64,000 nt of DNA from Quillaja saponaria (GCA_029379385.1 CM055605.1:10017001-10081000); one strand, 5' to 3'. Counted from the first letter of the stretch, positions 20,236-31,848 are shown. Numbers and translations are program-made. Notes: generated by a model from the letters alone, not told the origin.

Positions 20236-22090
20236 CATTTTGTATCTCGATTAAAACTAAAATTTTATATTATTATTATGTAAGTAAAATAAATACTTTT
20301 ATGTGATTAAATAAATATATATAATTTATTAAATTAGAGAATAAAAATAAATTAATATCTTATTTAATGTAATTACTTTGTTTTCCTAAAAATTCATAAA
20401 TATGTATTTAATATTTTTTTTTTTTTGAAATAATTTATTTGAGTTCTGATACCCATCTTAAATCATAAAATGAATTTAGTAAACTAGTTCCAAACTCCAT
20501 CTATTTGGACATGAGTTAAATACAAGTCAAATATAATTAACTAATAAGCTAATATATTCTCAAACTATTCAATTTATTATTTTTTAAAAATATTTTCAAA
20601 TTTTATAAGTTTTCTTTTACTGTGTGAGATTTATTATTAACTTATATATTGTTTTTCTTTGAAAGGTATTACTTTGGAATATAAGATTAAGTTGATGTGA
20701 TATTAAAATATTAATTAATGCCCCAACCAATTTTGTTATGTGTCGCCGTGTCAGCATATTATTTTCCTAATAATTATATACTGTGAATTATTAACTTTTA
20801 AAGAAATATTATTTTATATAAATTTTTAATTGTAATTTTTAGTAGGTATATATCTTTTCTATTTAAGAAAAAATAATAATTGAAATTTGGCATCAATACT
20901 AATTGATGATTTGATTTAGGATTTGCTCTAATTTTTTTTTATTTTCACATTGGATCAGCTGTATTAATTAGTAAAACATTATTCAAATAATTAATCATTA
21001 AATTAATTTTTTAGTATTATCTTTCTCAAATTTAAGTCATTTTTGTTTATGAATAGAGACAAATGAAATTAATTTTATTCATGTATATGTAAATAGAGTG
21101 AGTTAAGAATTTTTTGTTTAAGAATTAATATTCTAAAAATTACCAAACAAAATTGCAAATATGAGAAGATAATAGGAATTAGATTGAAAAAACAATATAG
21201 AAACTTATATTTTATATAATTAATTTATGAGAGAATGTGAGAAAATTAGTAGGTGATGTGGTAAAATGTTATAATTTATTAGAGATGAGAGAGAAATAAT
21301 GGGTGTTTTAGAAAGGTGATGTGTCAAAGTATTAAATAGGTTCATTGATGATGTGCCAATACCATACATACTATTTTAATTTCTTAAGTATCAATTATAT
21401 TATTATTTTATTTATAGATTCTTTTTTAAAACATATTAATTTAGTGCACTTTTTGCAATATAGAATTTACATTGATATCATTTTCTTTTTATTATATGGT
21501 CATAAATTTTAATTAAATTGTAAATAATTTTATATCTGTAACTTGATTGAGTGAGTTTAAAATTGGTTCACTAGCTGAGTTCTAAAATCCTCTTACCATG
21601 CAACATCATAATGTTTTTAATAAGGGTTAATTTAAAAATAATATTTTTTATATGACAAATTATTATGCACTTGTCATGATTGAAGGAAGGGAATATTTAA
21701 AAATGACCCCCTAAACTTAAGAAAAATATATATTAACTACATTAATTTTTAACAAAATAAATTAAACTAATTAAATAATAATATATCTTTGATAGTAAAA
21801 CTAAATTTTGTAATTCCTTAGAAATTTATTAGCATTTATCTTATTTATAGTTAGACATTTTAAAGTGGTAATTTTTACTAATTTCTTTCTAATTATAAAT
21901 CAAAATAAGTATTTTATCTTTGAATTTTTTATTTTTACATATTTTTTTGAAAAAAAAATTTAACATATTGATAAATACTAAGTAATATCATATAAAATTG
22001 AAAATTCGAAAGTATAACTTAATTTATTATTTAATTTTTGAAAAAATAATTTGCTTTATAAAAATCTATTAAGAGCTTTAAATTAATTTA
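20236..22090. repeat. AT-rich spacer block, family I (long version)
   Basis: No gene. Nearly collinear with 33190-34940, 49880-51720, 56350-57620 and 58826-60220. Confidence 0.75.
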
Positions 22091-22094
22091 ACAA

Positions 22095-22342
22095 ATGAAA
22101 AAGTGATTGTGCATGTGAGGTGCAAAGGATCAAATAATTAGATTGACAGCTTTGTTGATGTGCTACCCAACCTTGATGGGTGGGTTCCTTGTAACCCAAT
22201 GGGTCGAAGACAACACCTTAGCACATCCAATCACTTTAATGCCTCACTTGATTACAAGCCCACGTTACCAGGCTCGGCACTAATCTTTTTAATTAAATAT
22301 TATATAAATAGTTATACAATTTATTCCTTATTGATGTGGGAG
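22095..22342 (-). ncRNA. 7SL RNA-derived gene, copy 6
   Basis: The 5' end GTGCCGAGCC (22271-22280) and the hairpin are excellent: GATGTGCTA (22157-22165) pairs with TAGCACATC (22219-22227), nine of nine. TATA is kept. The upstream element is altered (ACTCCCACATCA). Confidence 0.65.
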
Positions 22343-22619
22343 TGAAGTAATTTCAATGTTTTAAAAATATCTTTATTTCTTATTAGCAGGCCAAAATTTT
22401 CTCCATCAATCCTTTAAATCCTTTAACCATTCAACTAAATAATTAATAAAATCTTTAACTTGGTAGGAACATTAATCTGGTCTCACGAGAAACTCAATCC
22501 ATTTGTTTTTCCAATTAGCACTAGGAAAAGCACTGGCCTCCATTACAATTTTTAGTTTGATTTGCAATTTGCAGGACATTGATTAGTACAATCATTATCG
22601 TTTTGACATGGGTAAACAT

Positions 22620-22736
22620 TTTGCGAACCTGCAAAAAAAATGTGGGCTAGATTGTTTATGTCTTCAGATGTGCAAGCAAAATGATAAAATTCAAGAACCT
22701 GTAAAGAGAAAGAGAATGCTTACTTTACTGGATTTT
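22620..22736 (-). pseudogene. Adenylosuccinate lyase exon 4 fragment, copy 2
   Basis: Only the segment encoding the EF.HFACTSEDIN region remains, with its upstream intron acceptor side. At about 22736 the sequence jumps back to spacer in front of another 7SL copy. Confidence 0.7.
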
Positions 22737-22787
22737 GAAAAAATAATTTGCTTTATAAAAATCTATTAAGAGCTTTAAATTAATTTA

Positions 22788-23040
22788 AAAAATGAAAAAG
22801 TGATTGTGTATGTGAGGTGTAAATGATCAAATAATTAGATTGACAGCTTTGTTGATGTGCTACCCAACCTTGATGAGTGGGTTCCTTTTAACCCAATGGT
22901 TCAAGGACAACACCTTAGCATATCCAATAACTTTATTGCCTCACTTGATTACAAGCCCACGTTACCAGGCTCAGAACTAATTTTTTTTACAAAATATTAT
23001 ATAAATAGTTATACAATTTATTACCTGTTGATGTGGGACT
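22788..23040 (-). ncRNA. 7SL RNA-derived gene, copy 7
   Basis: The upstream element AGTCCCACATCA (23029-23040) and TATA are intact. The 5' end is altered (TTCTGAGCC, about 22970). The hairpin arms are weakened (TATCC for CATCC). Lies only about 450 bp from copy 6. Confidence 0.65.
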
Positions 23041-24660
23041 AAATTTATAAGTAATTTCAATGTTATAAAAATATCTTTATTTCTTATTAGCAGGCCAAAA
23101 TTTTCTCCATCAATCCTTTAACCAACCAACTAAATAATTAATAAAATCTCTAACTTGGTAGGAACTTTAATCTGGTTTAACGAGAGACTCAATCCATTTG
23201 CTTTTCCAATTAGCACTTGCAAAAGTAATAGCCTCCAATATAATTTTTAGTTTGATTTGCAATTTACAGGACATTGATTAGTACAATCATTGTCATTTTA
23301 ACACGTGTTAACATTTTGCGAACTTGTAATAAAAATGTAGACATGTCAACTAGTGCTGCACAACTAATTAATTAATATTTTGTCACACAAAGAGGAAGAC
23401 TTACAACATAAGAACACCAAATTGAGCACCAAAAATGATATAATAAGTGGAGCTTTCTCCATTGTCTTTACAATGTAATATAAAAGTTTTGAGAATTATT
23501 TATAGGATTTTTGTAATGGATGCACTAAGAGTACTTATTAAGTTATAATAAATATGATTTTTTTTAATTAATAATTTATGTCTTAGTAAAATGCTTAGAA
23601 CACCTGTTAGAAAAATCATTATTTTTTAGCATAAACACCACTACCAACCATGTGATGGTTTGGTGATCTTACTATATTTGTGTAGATTAGGCTATTAAAC
23701 TTACAATTCGGCTTATCGAAAAGTAAAAACTCATACTTTTGTTTTCTCACTGTTAAAGGAAAGTATTAAAAAAAAAACTTAATTTTAATATAGATTTTTG
23801 TAACCGGCATCCTGAGTGTATTTGTTAATGTGTAATAAATATGAGTTTTAGAAATTAAAACTTACCAAAAATAGTAATTTATGTATTAAATAATATTAAA
23901 TCATGGTTAATTATCATAATAAATATTACAAATTTTTTATTTATAAAATCTTAACAAATACACTAGTTAAAAAAATCCTTTTAATATATTAGATTCTTTC
24001 TTTTCTTGCTTTGCCAATAGAATTTGGAGAAAAAAACATGGTGAGAAAAATAATAATACATTCAACCAAAAGAAGAAGGAAAGATAAATTTAAACAGGAA
24101 AAAAATTGATAAGAAGATTTACATGTTGAAATGATAGCAGAAGCAGTAGGTATTAGTTGAAATCTTAGTAAAAAGTTAATTTGTTAGGTTTTTGACCAAT
24201 TTGGATGATTTGGGGTTATTGGCTAATTATGACTTAAATAAGGGGTTATGTACTTAATTTGATTGTTCATGGGGGTTATTGCTATTGGGTGGTAGTTCAT
24301 GTGGTAAAGTACAATTGACCCAAAATAAATTAAACTAAATAAATTATAATATACATTTGATAGTAAAACTAAATTTTGTAAGCATTTATCTTATTTATAG
24401 TTACACATTTTAAAGTTGTAATTTCTACTAATTTCTTTCTAATTATAAATCAAAATAAATATTTTATTACTAAACTTTAATTTCTTTTATATTTTTAAAA
24501 TATTATATTGATAAATATTGAGCGATATCAGATAAAATTGAAAATTTGTATATATGACTTAATTTATTTTATAATACCTAACTTTAAATTGATTGAATCT
24601 AAGAATTTCTCCTATTTTATTTTGATAAATTTTTTGGCTTCTGGTTGCACGATTTACTCA
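23041..24660. repeat. AT-rich spacer block, family II (short version)
   Basis: No gene. Matches 8260-9995 and 39435-41215. It ends at 24660, where CGATTTACTCAGTAT joins ERI-locus sequence (TATCACAACTCACAAG) with AGTAT shared by both sources. Confidence 0.7.
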
Positions 24661-24714
24661 GTATTATCACAACTCACAAGTGTCAACTCTCACCATGCTT
24701 TGTTTAATGCTAGG
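24661..24714 (+). pseudogene. ERI-locus sequence left of the Copia insertion
   Basis: Matches 45905-45954. Its last five bases, CTAGG (24710-24714), are the left target-site copy. Confidence 0.7.
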
Positions 24715-24855
24715 TGTAAATAGATATAAAAGAAAGGGTTGTAGCTTGAATGAATCAAATACTACACCCACATGATTTATTTATAGTAAAAGGAAATAAG
24801 GAAAGTACCGCATACAGCCAATGTAGGACTACATACAACATAAATTATTTTAACA
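24715..24855 (-). repeat. Copia 3' LTR, copy 2
   Basis: On the minus strand it begins TGTTAAAATA and ends TCTATTTACA. Pairs with 29703-29846. Confidence 0.9.
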
Positions 24856-25177
24856 CTCGCTAGAGCATATATATTATATGTTCCAAGCTTGTTATAAATA
24901 TAACGAAGATAAGCACCCCCAGTGACTTTGTAAACAAATCTGCAAACTGATCTTTAGACTTCACATATGCAGTTTTAATTGTATTATCCATAAGTTTTTC
25001 TTTAACAAAATGACAGTCAACTTTTATATGCTTTGCTTGCTCATGAAAAAAAGGATTAGAAGCTATATGCAATGTAGCCTGGTTATCACAAACGAGCTCT
25101 ATAAGCTGTGAATGTGTGAATCCAAGCTTTTCTAACAAGTTTTTCAACCAAACCAACTCTGCGGTAGTTTGAGTCAT
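24856..25177 (-). pseudogene. Copia RNase H domain
   Basis: Reads AELVWLKNLLEKLGF, then ELVCDNQATLHIASNP, HEQAKHIKVDCHFVKEKL and KDQFADLFTKSL, the typical end of the Copia polyprotein. RNase H removes the RNA strand during reverse transcription. The catalytic Asp in CDNQ is kept. The N-terminal part of the domain is in another frame (25174-25401). Confidence 0.9.
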
Positions 25178-25535
25178 GGCTCTATACTCAAACTTAGCAC
25201 TAGACCTTGAAACAACAGTCGTTTTCTTACTTTTTCACGAAACAAGATTTCCTTCCAAAAAGCCACAATACCTTGTAGTGGATCTCTTGACAAATGGACA
25301 TCCAGCCTAATCTGCGTTACTGTATCCTTAAATCGAAGTGGAATCTTGGTTTTGAAGCAAAGCATGACCACGACCATGTTCACGAACCAAAGTATGACCA
25401 TGATTCTTATATATTAACCCCTTACCAGGTGAAATTTTGAGATACCTTAGAATACGAATTATTGCATTCCAATTGAGAAGTTGGAGGTTGAGCCATAAAT
25501 TGACTAACTATACTAGCCGTGAAAGATATGTCAGA

Positions 25536-26330
25536 TCAGGTTACTATTCTATAATTCAGCTTTTTTACTAGATGTCTATACAATTCTAGATTTGATAATA
25601 GCACTTCCTCATCTGGTACAAGTTTAGTGTTAGGATCCATGGGAGTATCAATGGTTTTTGACCCCAGCATACTTGTATCATTCAATAAATCAAGAGAATA
25701 TTTTCTTTGAGAAGGACAAATACCTTGTCGTGATCTGGTAATCTCAATACCCAAGAAGTACTTTAATTGTCCCAAATCCTTACTTTGGAATTTAGACTGC
25801 AAGAAAAATTTCAAATGTTGAATTCCCTAACTATCATCACCTGTAATGATAATATCATTAACATACACAATCAATAATATTCTACCAATATATGAAAGAT
25901 GATAGAAAACAGAATGGTCAACTGTACACTTCTGAAGACCAAAACTACGCACAACTTCACTAAACCTACCAAACTAAGCTCTAGGAGATTGCTTTAGACC
26001 ATACAAAGATTTTTTCAACCTACAAACCAAGCCAGACTCCCCTTGAGCAACATACCCTGAAGGTTGCTCCATAAGAACCTCTTTATCAAGGTTACCATGC
26101 AAAAAGACATTTTTGATATCTAATTGATGTAGTGGCCAATTAAAAACGGTTGCAAAAGCGATAAAGACTCTGATAGAAGTAATCTTAGAAAAAGGAGAAA
26201 AAGTCTCAGAGTAATCTACACCATAGACTTGAATGTAACCTTTAGCCACTAAACGAGCTTTCAGCCAGTCAACAGAGCCATCAGGATAAACCTTAACAGT
26301 AAACACCTAATGACAATTAACAACAGATTT
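25536..26330 (-). pseudogene. Copia reverse transcriptase
   Basis: The palm and finger segments are visible: WLKARLVAKGY, DYSETFSPFSKITSIR, HQLDIKNVFLHGNL and SLYGLKQSPRA in one frame (25974-26306). The active-site box reads YVND instead of YVDD (about 25850), and the segment KYFLGIEITRSRQGI follows in another frame (25536-25814). The change in the catalytic box and at least two frame breaks rule out activity. Confidence 0.9.
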
Positions 26331-26387
26331 ACCCAATGGGAGTTTTACAAGTTCCCAGCTGGTACAATTGTCCTTTAAAGCCCGCAT

Positions 26388-26924
26388 TTATTCATTCATA
26401 GCATTTCTCCACCCAGAATGTTTTAAAGCTTCAGACACTAAATTAGGAACATAAACACGAGATAATGAAGTGACAAAAAAATAATACGAATGAGACAAAT
26501 GATCATAAGAAACAAAATTTGAAATAGGATAGGCAGTACTAAGACGAGCATAAACAGAAGGATATGCACGTTTACCTTTTCGACTAGAAAAAGGAAGATC
26601 ATAGTCAGGATGAGCTGGATCTAAAAGCAAAGAAACAACTGGCAGAGCGTCAGAATCTGTCAGGATACTCTTATCTACTTGGCGTCGAGTGTAAACCTGC
26701 AAATTAGGACGAGATAGATGACCAGAATGACTTAAAGGACACTTAGTAGACAACCGAAGAGGAATAGGTAATGGAAGAACTATTTCGATGTCTGTAGTGA
26801 TATGTGAGTCAATGTAGTATGGGGTAGATTCAAAAATGGTAACATCCACACAAACAAAGAAACAATTCAATGAAAGACTATAACATCTAAACCCTTTTTG
26901 TGTGTGTATCCTAAGAAAATACAT
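26388..26924 (-). pseudogene. Copia linker between integrase and reverse transcriptase
   Basis: A 178-codon open stretch reads as the low-complexity integrase C-terminal and linker region (RKGKRAYPSVYARL), leading to SEALKHSGWRNAMNE, the conserved motif before the reverse transcriptase. Confidence 0.75.
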
Positions 26925-27184
26925 TTAATAGAACGAGGATCCAATTTATCAATACCCTGAGAGAGTTGATGCATAAATGACACAACAAAAAATACGAGGG
27001 GTAAAGAAAATATAGGTGCTTATGGAAAAATAACTGAACATGTAATTTTGTCATGAATAACTGATGATAACATTTTATTTATGAGATAACAAGCCGTAAG
27101 AACTGCATTACTCAAAAACATTTTAGGAACATTCATCTGACATAATAAAGTACTAGTAATGTCTATAAATGACGATTCTTTCTT

Positions 27185-27764
27185 TCAGCCACCCCATTTT
27201 ATTATGAAGTGTGAGAGAACAAGAAGGTTGATGATTATTCCTAAAGTAGTCATAAATGTGTTAAATGGAGCAGTGAAATATTCTTTAGCATTGTCACTAC
27301 GAAGTATGTGAATAAGAACATTAAACTCAGTTTTAATTTCAAAACAAAAAGCACTGAAAATAGAAAATAATTCAGAACGTTCTTTCATTAAATAAGGCCA
27401 AGTCATCCTTGCAAAATTATCCACAAATATAACAAAATAACGATAATCCAATTTTGAAGTGATACGACTCAGACCCCACATCTGAATGAACTAACATAAA
27501 TGGACTTTCAATTGTTTTACTAATGCGGGAAGCAAAAGGAACACGAATGTGCTTACCCATCTAACACGACTCACATTGTAAAGAAGACAAATGACTTAAA
27601 CTAGGAACTAACTTCTTGAGCCTTTCCAAAGAGGGATGACCAAGGCGACAATGGATTTGGAGTGGTGTAACTGTGGCAGAACAAGTTATAGGAGATGGTA
27701 ATGGATCAAAGTAGCAGAGTCCGGAAAATTTATGTCCTCTTTCAATCGTCTTCCTTGTCTTCAA
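27185..27764 (-). pseudogene. Copia GAG-pre-integrase and integrase core
   Basis: LQIHCRLGHPSLERLKKLV and QCESC give the His/Cys zinc module (27561-27764). The core follows with WGLSRITSKLDYRYFVIF and RSDNAKEYF (27185-27481). A two-base deletion near 27480 splits the first catalytic Asp segment from the rest. Confidence 0.9.
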
Positions 27765-27803
27765 ATCTTAAATAACAACAAAATTAGAATAAAAAAAGAT
27801 AAA

Positions 27804-28070
27804 TTAATTTAAACTTTTAGCGAGTTTACTGACAAACATAAGGTTAAAAGACAAAGTGGGAATATATAAAACAGATGATATGGAAAGTCCTGGACTAGAT
27901 TCAGCAGTACCTATTCCACTTACTACAGTAGTAAAACCATTTGGTAAAGTATCAGGAGATGATGATTGTGAATCTTGTAAGTTAGTAAAAAGACTAGATG
28001 TACCTGTCACTTAATTAGTGGCCCCGGAATCAAGAATCCAAGGCCTTGAGGCTAAAGAACTAGAAAAGCA
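27804..28070 (-). pseudogene. Copia aspartic protease
   Basis: RPWILDSGATN (about 28020-28055) contains the DSG active-site triad of the retroelement protease that cleaves the polyprotein. A stop codon directly follows the N of GATN, then VLYIPTLSFNLMFVSKLAK marks the domain end. Confidence 0.88.
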
Positions 28071-28224
28071 AATTGTAGAATTACCTAACTGGGCAAGAGA
28101 TGCAGTGGAAAAAGATGCGTGCTGTGAAGATTGAAATTGAAGTAACTTATAATACTCCTCTTGTGAGAGAGAAATGTTGCCAGGAGACTCGAGTTCTGGA
28201 AAGTATATGAATTATTTGCAATTT

Positions 28225-28360
28225 TACGAGGCTCATCATTCAACTTCCAATAATATTCACGAGTGTGGTTATCTCAACCATAATAAGTACAATGACGACT
28301 TGCACGGTTTCCAAGGCTTCCTTAGCCTCCACGACCTCCTCTACCACCACGACCACCCTT
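28225..28360 (-). pseudogene. Copia gag zinc-knuckle region
   Basis: A Gly/Arg-rich stretch leads into a decayed CCHC knuckle: CTYYG, then a stop, DNHTREYY, with Tyr in place of the second and fourth Cys. This module binds template RNA in intact elements. Confidence 0.6.
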
Positions 28361-28641
28361 AGTACCACCAGACCAAGTCCTATCATGCAACTGAGAAGAC
28401 TGAATAGAAAGAGCATATTTATCATGACTATTATTAGTACCGAGTGAGTACTGAGATACTCGATGATAAACTTCAGCAAAAGAGAGAAGAGAAGCTCTTC
28501 AAAGAATCTGTGCCTTAAAAGGCTCATAATCAAAATGAAGACTAGCCAAAAAACTAAGAACTATAAAATGTTCACGTTGTTCCTTTGCTTTGCTATATCA
28601 GATGAAAGAGGTTGAACAATATTGAGTTCGTCATAAACTTG

Positions 28642-29019
28642 CTATATAGAATCAAAATAGTCAGAGAGAGAACCAAGTTGTTTGGCCTGAAAAAGACCAC
28701 GAGAGACATCAGACAGACGAGTCAAATTACTAGAGTACATTATTTTCACAAAATCCCATATTTCTTTGACAGTTCGATAGGAACACACATAAGCATTCTG
28801 AGGTTCCATTGAATTCCATAAAAGGGAAATAATTTGGTTATCAATCTTCCTCCAAGCCTTGGCCTCTTCAGTACCCTTATTAGGAGGTTCAGATGTAAGA
28901 TGTTCTTTATACCCTTGACCAGTCAAATAAACCTCAACAGTTCGAAACCATTGCAAGTAATTACTATTATTCAACTTTCGAGTAGTACTTTATGGAGGTA
29001 ATGTAGATTTAGAGTCCAT
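28642..29019 (-). pseudogene. Copia gag (capsid) N-terminal part
   Basis: The start codon at 29019 begins MDSKSTLPP then a stop. The main gag frame continues NNSNYLQWFRTVEVYLTGQG, with W.KIDNQIISLLWNSM and IWDFVKIMYSS, a UBN2-type capsid protein that forms the cytoplasmic particle. Confidence 0.88.
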
Positions 29020-29028
29020 ACTTTCATA

Positions 29029-29031
29029 AAG

Positions 29032-29066
<35 letters not shown>
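29029..29066. repeat. Poly-A tract
   Basis: An almost pure A run of about 36 bp just upstream of gag. In copy 1 the equivalent (1550-1560) is about 11 bp. Confidence 0.9.
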
Positions 29067-29069
<3 letters not shown>

Positions 29070-29690
29070 AAAATAGAGGAATGCCACAATAAACAACTAT
29101 TGAGATATGATGTCGAGATAAAATAGTCAAAAGCAAGAATCACAGCCCATAATTAGTCAGAAAATACCCATATTAATTGCATACAAAGAGGAGCAAGTCA
29201 AAAATCTCCTAAAAATACATAAAAAAACGCATAGAAAGCATACTAAATCAAAGCAAAAACTGATATGGGACAACTAAAGCCAAATCAGAGAAAAAATACT
29301 CCAAAAATCACATCACACCTGCCTACACGCACCCAAAATTCTATCTGCGAGTGGCCTTCATGCGCGCATAGTCTCACACGTGCCCAAAGCTCCCTTTGCT
29401 CGTAGATCTCTTGTGCGCACCCTGCCTTCCTGTTGTGCAACGTGTGGTTGTCATGCGCCACCAATTGTACCGGCACATGGGGGCATATGGGCCATTATTT
29501 TCTGGCAGTTTTCCTGCGGCCTACAGATCAAAGACTTCTGAGTCTTCTTGTGGTGGTGGATGGCCGAAATACGCGCCGGAGAATGAACTTCTAGGCTAGG
29601 CAACGTTTATGATAATTTCCTAATTTTCTGGTCACTGAAAAATTATGAATGAGATGGTTTTATGTAAATCTTAAGGTTTTAAACCGATTT

Positions 29691-29702
29691 GCTCTGATAC
29701 CA
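29691..29702 (-). promoter_or_regulatory. Copia primer-binding site, copy 2
   Basis: Reverse complement TGGTATCAGAGC, next to the LTR end at 29703; complementary to the 3' end of initiator methionine tRNA. Confidence 0.92.
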
Positions 29703-29846
29703 TGTAAATAGATATAAGAGAAAGGGTTGTAGCTTGAATGAATTAAATACTACGCCCACAAGCTTTATTTATAATAAAAGGAAATGAGGAAAGTATCACA
29801 TACAACTAATGTGAGACTACATAACAACATAAACTATCCTTTAACA
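29703..29846 (-). repeat. Copia 5' LTR, copy 2
   Basis: About 144 bp, TG...CA ends on the minus strand, followed by CCAGG then AAATGG, which continues the empty-site sequence of 45952. Confidence 0.9.
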
Positions 29847-30183
29847 CCAGGAAATGGAAAACAAGTGCCAAACTAGAATAGCATGAAAATCCCATTCGAC
29901 AAAGGCACATTAAGCACAGAGATTGACAAGGAGCTTTAGTCGTAAATGTTGGATATGGTACCAGGAGAAGACAAATTTGATTCATATGAATTGATGTTGC
30001 TATATGTGCCAAATGGTGACTGTATATACTTAATTACTGAAGAAGCTTGGATTGAATATATTTATTGCCATTCTTTATTTTGACTTTTGCTACCAACCTT
30101 CAGTAGGCTTTCATTTCATGATATTTTCATCTCTGAGCTTGTCTATAATTTTTTTTTTTTTGTTTGCTATATGATGTGGTTTA
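29847..30183 (+). pseudogene. ERI-locus intron sequence with unidentified exon-like segment, right of Copia
   Basis: Matches 45951-46285. Contains the ELKLLYV-type segment (about 29925-30060), which here has extra lesions, then the intron leading to the ERI exon at 30184. Confidence 0.5.
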
Positions 30184-30915
30184 GGTGGACAGAGGTGTTA
30201 CTTTAAGTGAGGCTCTCCTTAGACATGATAAATGGCTTGAGAAGAAGGGGATAAAGAACACCAACTTTGCTGTGGTGACTTGGTCAAATTGGGATTGTGG
30301 GGTGATGCTGGAATCTTGGTGCCGATTCAAGAAGATTCGAAAACCTCCTTATTTCAACCGGAAAACAATGTGCATACATAAAGAGTTATTGATATGTTGG
30401 TATGCTCTCATTTCTGTTAGACTTATTTTAAGTTTTTCTACTGCTCATCTTTATTAGATGGATCAACTTAAAGCTCCCGTTCCATGAGGTTTTTGGTGGC
30501 ATGAGGTGCAATCTTAATGAGGCAATTGAGATAGCAGGCTTGGCATGGCAGGGCCGCTCACTGTGGCCTAGATGATGTTAAAAACACCGCTTGCCTACTG
30601 GCACTCCTCATGAACCGGGGTTTTAAATTCTCTATTACTAAATCTTTAATGAGGCAGACTGCTGATCGGGCATTGATGTTGAAGCAGTCACCAGAACATC
30701 TGTCCTTTTCTCCCCATTACCCCCACAAACCAGAGGATATTCATGTTCCCATTTTCCAGTATCACCCCTACCGTTATTGTGGAGTGAAAAGCAGCAGGGG
30801 GATGATTCAGAAGCCGGGACCCTAGCAAGGGAGTATTTTCTTTGGTTGAGGAAATTGGACTGTAACTAGAGGTGCCCGCTGCCATTACTTTGAATGGGCC
30901 TCTCCCTGAGTGACA
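30184..30915 (+). pseudogene. ERI1/ERI2-like exoribonuclease, C-terminal half, copy C
   Basis: First exon (30184-30360): VDRGVTLSEALLRHDKW...SNWDCGVML...PYFNR. The Exo II Asp is kept (GAT, 30295-30297), unlike in the other two C-halves. Its splice donor is destroyed (CCGGAAAAC instead of GCGGTAAAC, at 30361). Second exon (30457-30620): NLNEAIEIAGLAWQG, then a two-base deletion (about 30555) shifts the frame before the HCGLDD motif. Third part (30620-30915): GFKFSITKSLMRQTADRAL to the GRF zinc finger (YCGVKSSRGM, about 30774). The premature stop and lost donor make it inactive. Confidence 0.8.
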
Positions 30916-31214
30916 GCTCTTCTGACCATCATGGTCAAAATCCTAAGTGTTCTTAAAATATCTTCTATGTAAGAAAAAAAAAAAAAAAAAAAAAGAATGT
31001 TGATGGATGAAACTAGAGGGTTGTCTCCCAGTGGAAGCATATGTGCTTGGCTGCATGATGTGGTTTCTGCTTCATAAAGAATTTGTACAGATAGTTGGCT
31101 CAATTGCTTAATAGTGTTCAAAACATCAAAGTAGTCTTCTAAAATGAGAGGGAGCTTCAACCCGTAAAGCTGCTTGTTGACTGGAGAACAAACTGGGACT
31201 GTGGAGAATTGGGT

Positions 31215-31848
31215 GAGGCATCTTACAAATGCATACCAAGTTGAGACGAAACAAATGCATCAATGCAAGCATACTCAACTTGAGCATAACTGAGTTCCTC
31301 TGCATCCCAACAACTCAAGGTGATCTCTTTTGGCTTCTTCATCAATTTCCCAGTAAATGTCAATGCCAGTTTCTTTAATCCCATGCATTTAAGCTCCTTC
31401 CAGTTACTGTATTTCTTCACAGCCATCTCACCCACATCCATTGCACGTGAAACACGAAGCCCACAATCCTTGAACAATTTTTCTGCATCTTCCTTGATTC
31501 TCCCATTCCAGCAAAGGTAATATTCTTGTTGCCCAAGAAAGCCACGAGAGAGGAAGACAAAGTATCAGCATGAAAAAATTTGAAGATCAGACACCGGTGG
31601 CCAGCGCAAAGTTGAAGAATTGCAACAGGATTATCAGTTTCGGGTTCAAAATTGGGACGCCACTCGGTATCAAGGCTAACAATGAGATCACTGTGAAACC
31701 GATATCTATGGAGGTGAATGTGGTTATAGATGTTAAAGATCCATCTATCAACGACCCGAGAGGAGGCAGTCACGGTGGTTTGGATTTTAAACTCATGGAA
31801 ATCAATGGCATAGAACTGAGGATCATGAGGGTTTGTAGTGGAAGCCAT
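31215..31848 (-). pseudogene. WRN/WEX-like exonuclease, copy 4 (frameshifted, 3'-truncated)
   Basis: Starts MASTTNPHDPQF at 31848 with LDTEW and shares the two-base TC insertion of the 6858-7645 copy (at about 31498). The C-terminal half continues in the other frame through YACIDAF and stops at 31215, where the PLTPTR tail is replaced by ERI 3'-flank sequence (GGGTGAGGCATCTTACAAAT). A TATA box lies about 63 nt upstream of the ATG. Confidence 0.85.

Larger units (their letters stand above)
24715..29846 (-). mobile_element. Ty1/copia LTR retrotransposon, copy 2 (complete ends, decayed)
   Basis: A 5.1-kb element with short LTRs (24715-24855 and 29703-29846), a tRNA-iMet primer site (29691-29702) and target copies CTAGG (24710-24714) and CCAGG (29847-29851, one change). 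On the minus strand the order is gag, zinc knuckle, protease, integrase, reverse transcriptase, RNase H, the Copia order. The LTRs differ at roughly 15-20 of 140 positions by eye, and every domain has stops or shifts, so it is old and dead. It lies in antisense orientation inside the ERI-like locus. No convincing polypurine tract is seen next to the 3' LTR. Confidence 0.92.

Noticed and set aside
28240..28533. Val/Ile-rich frame and its Ser/Thr-rich complement within Copia
   Set aside because: Low-complexity shadows of the Gly/Arg-rich gag region in other frames.
29285..29599. Frames in the Copia leader with a Cys/His/Gly-rich look
   Set aside because: They lie between the primer-binding site and the gag start, are not conserved in copy 1, and match no domain.
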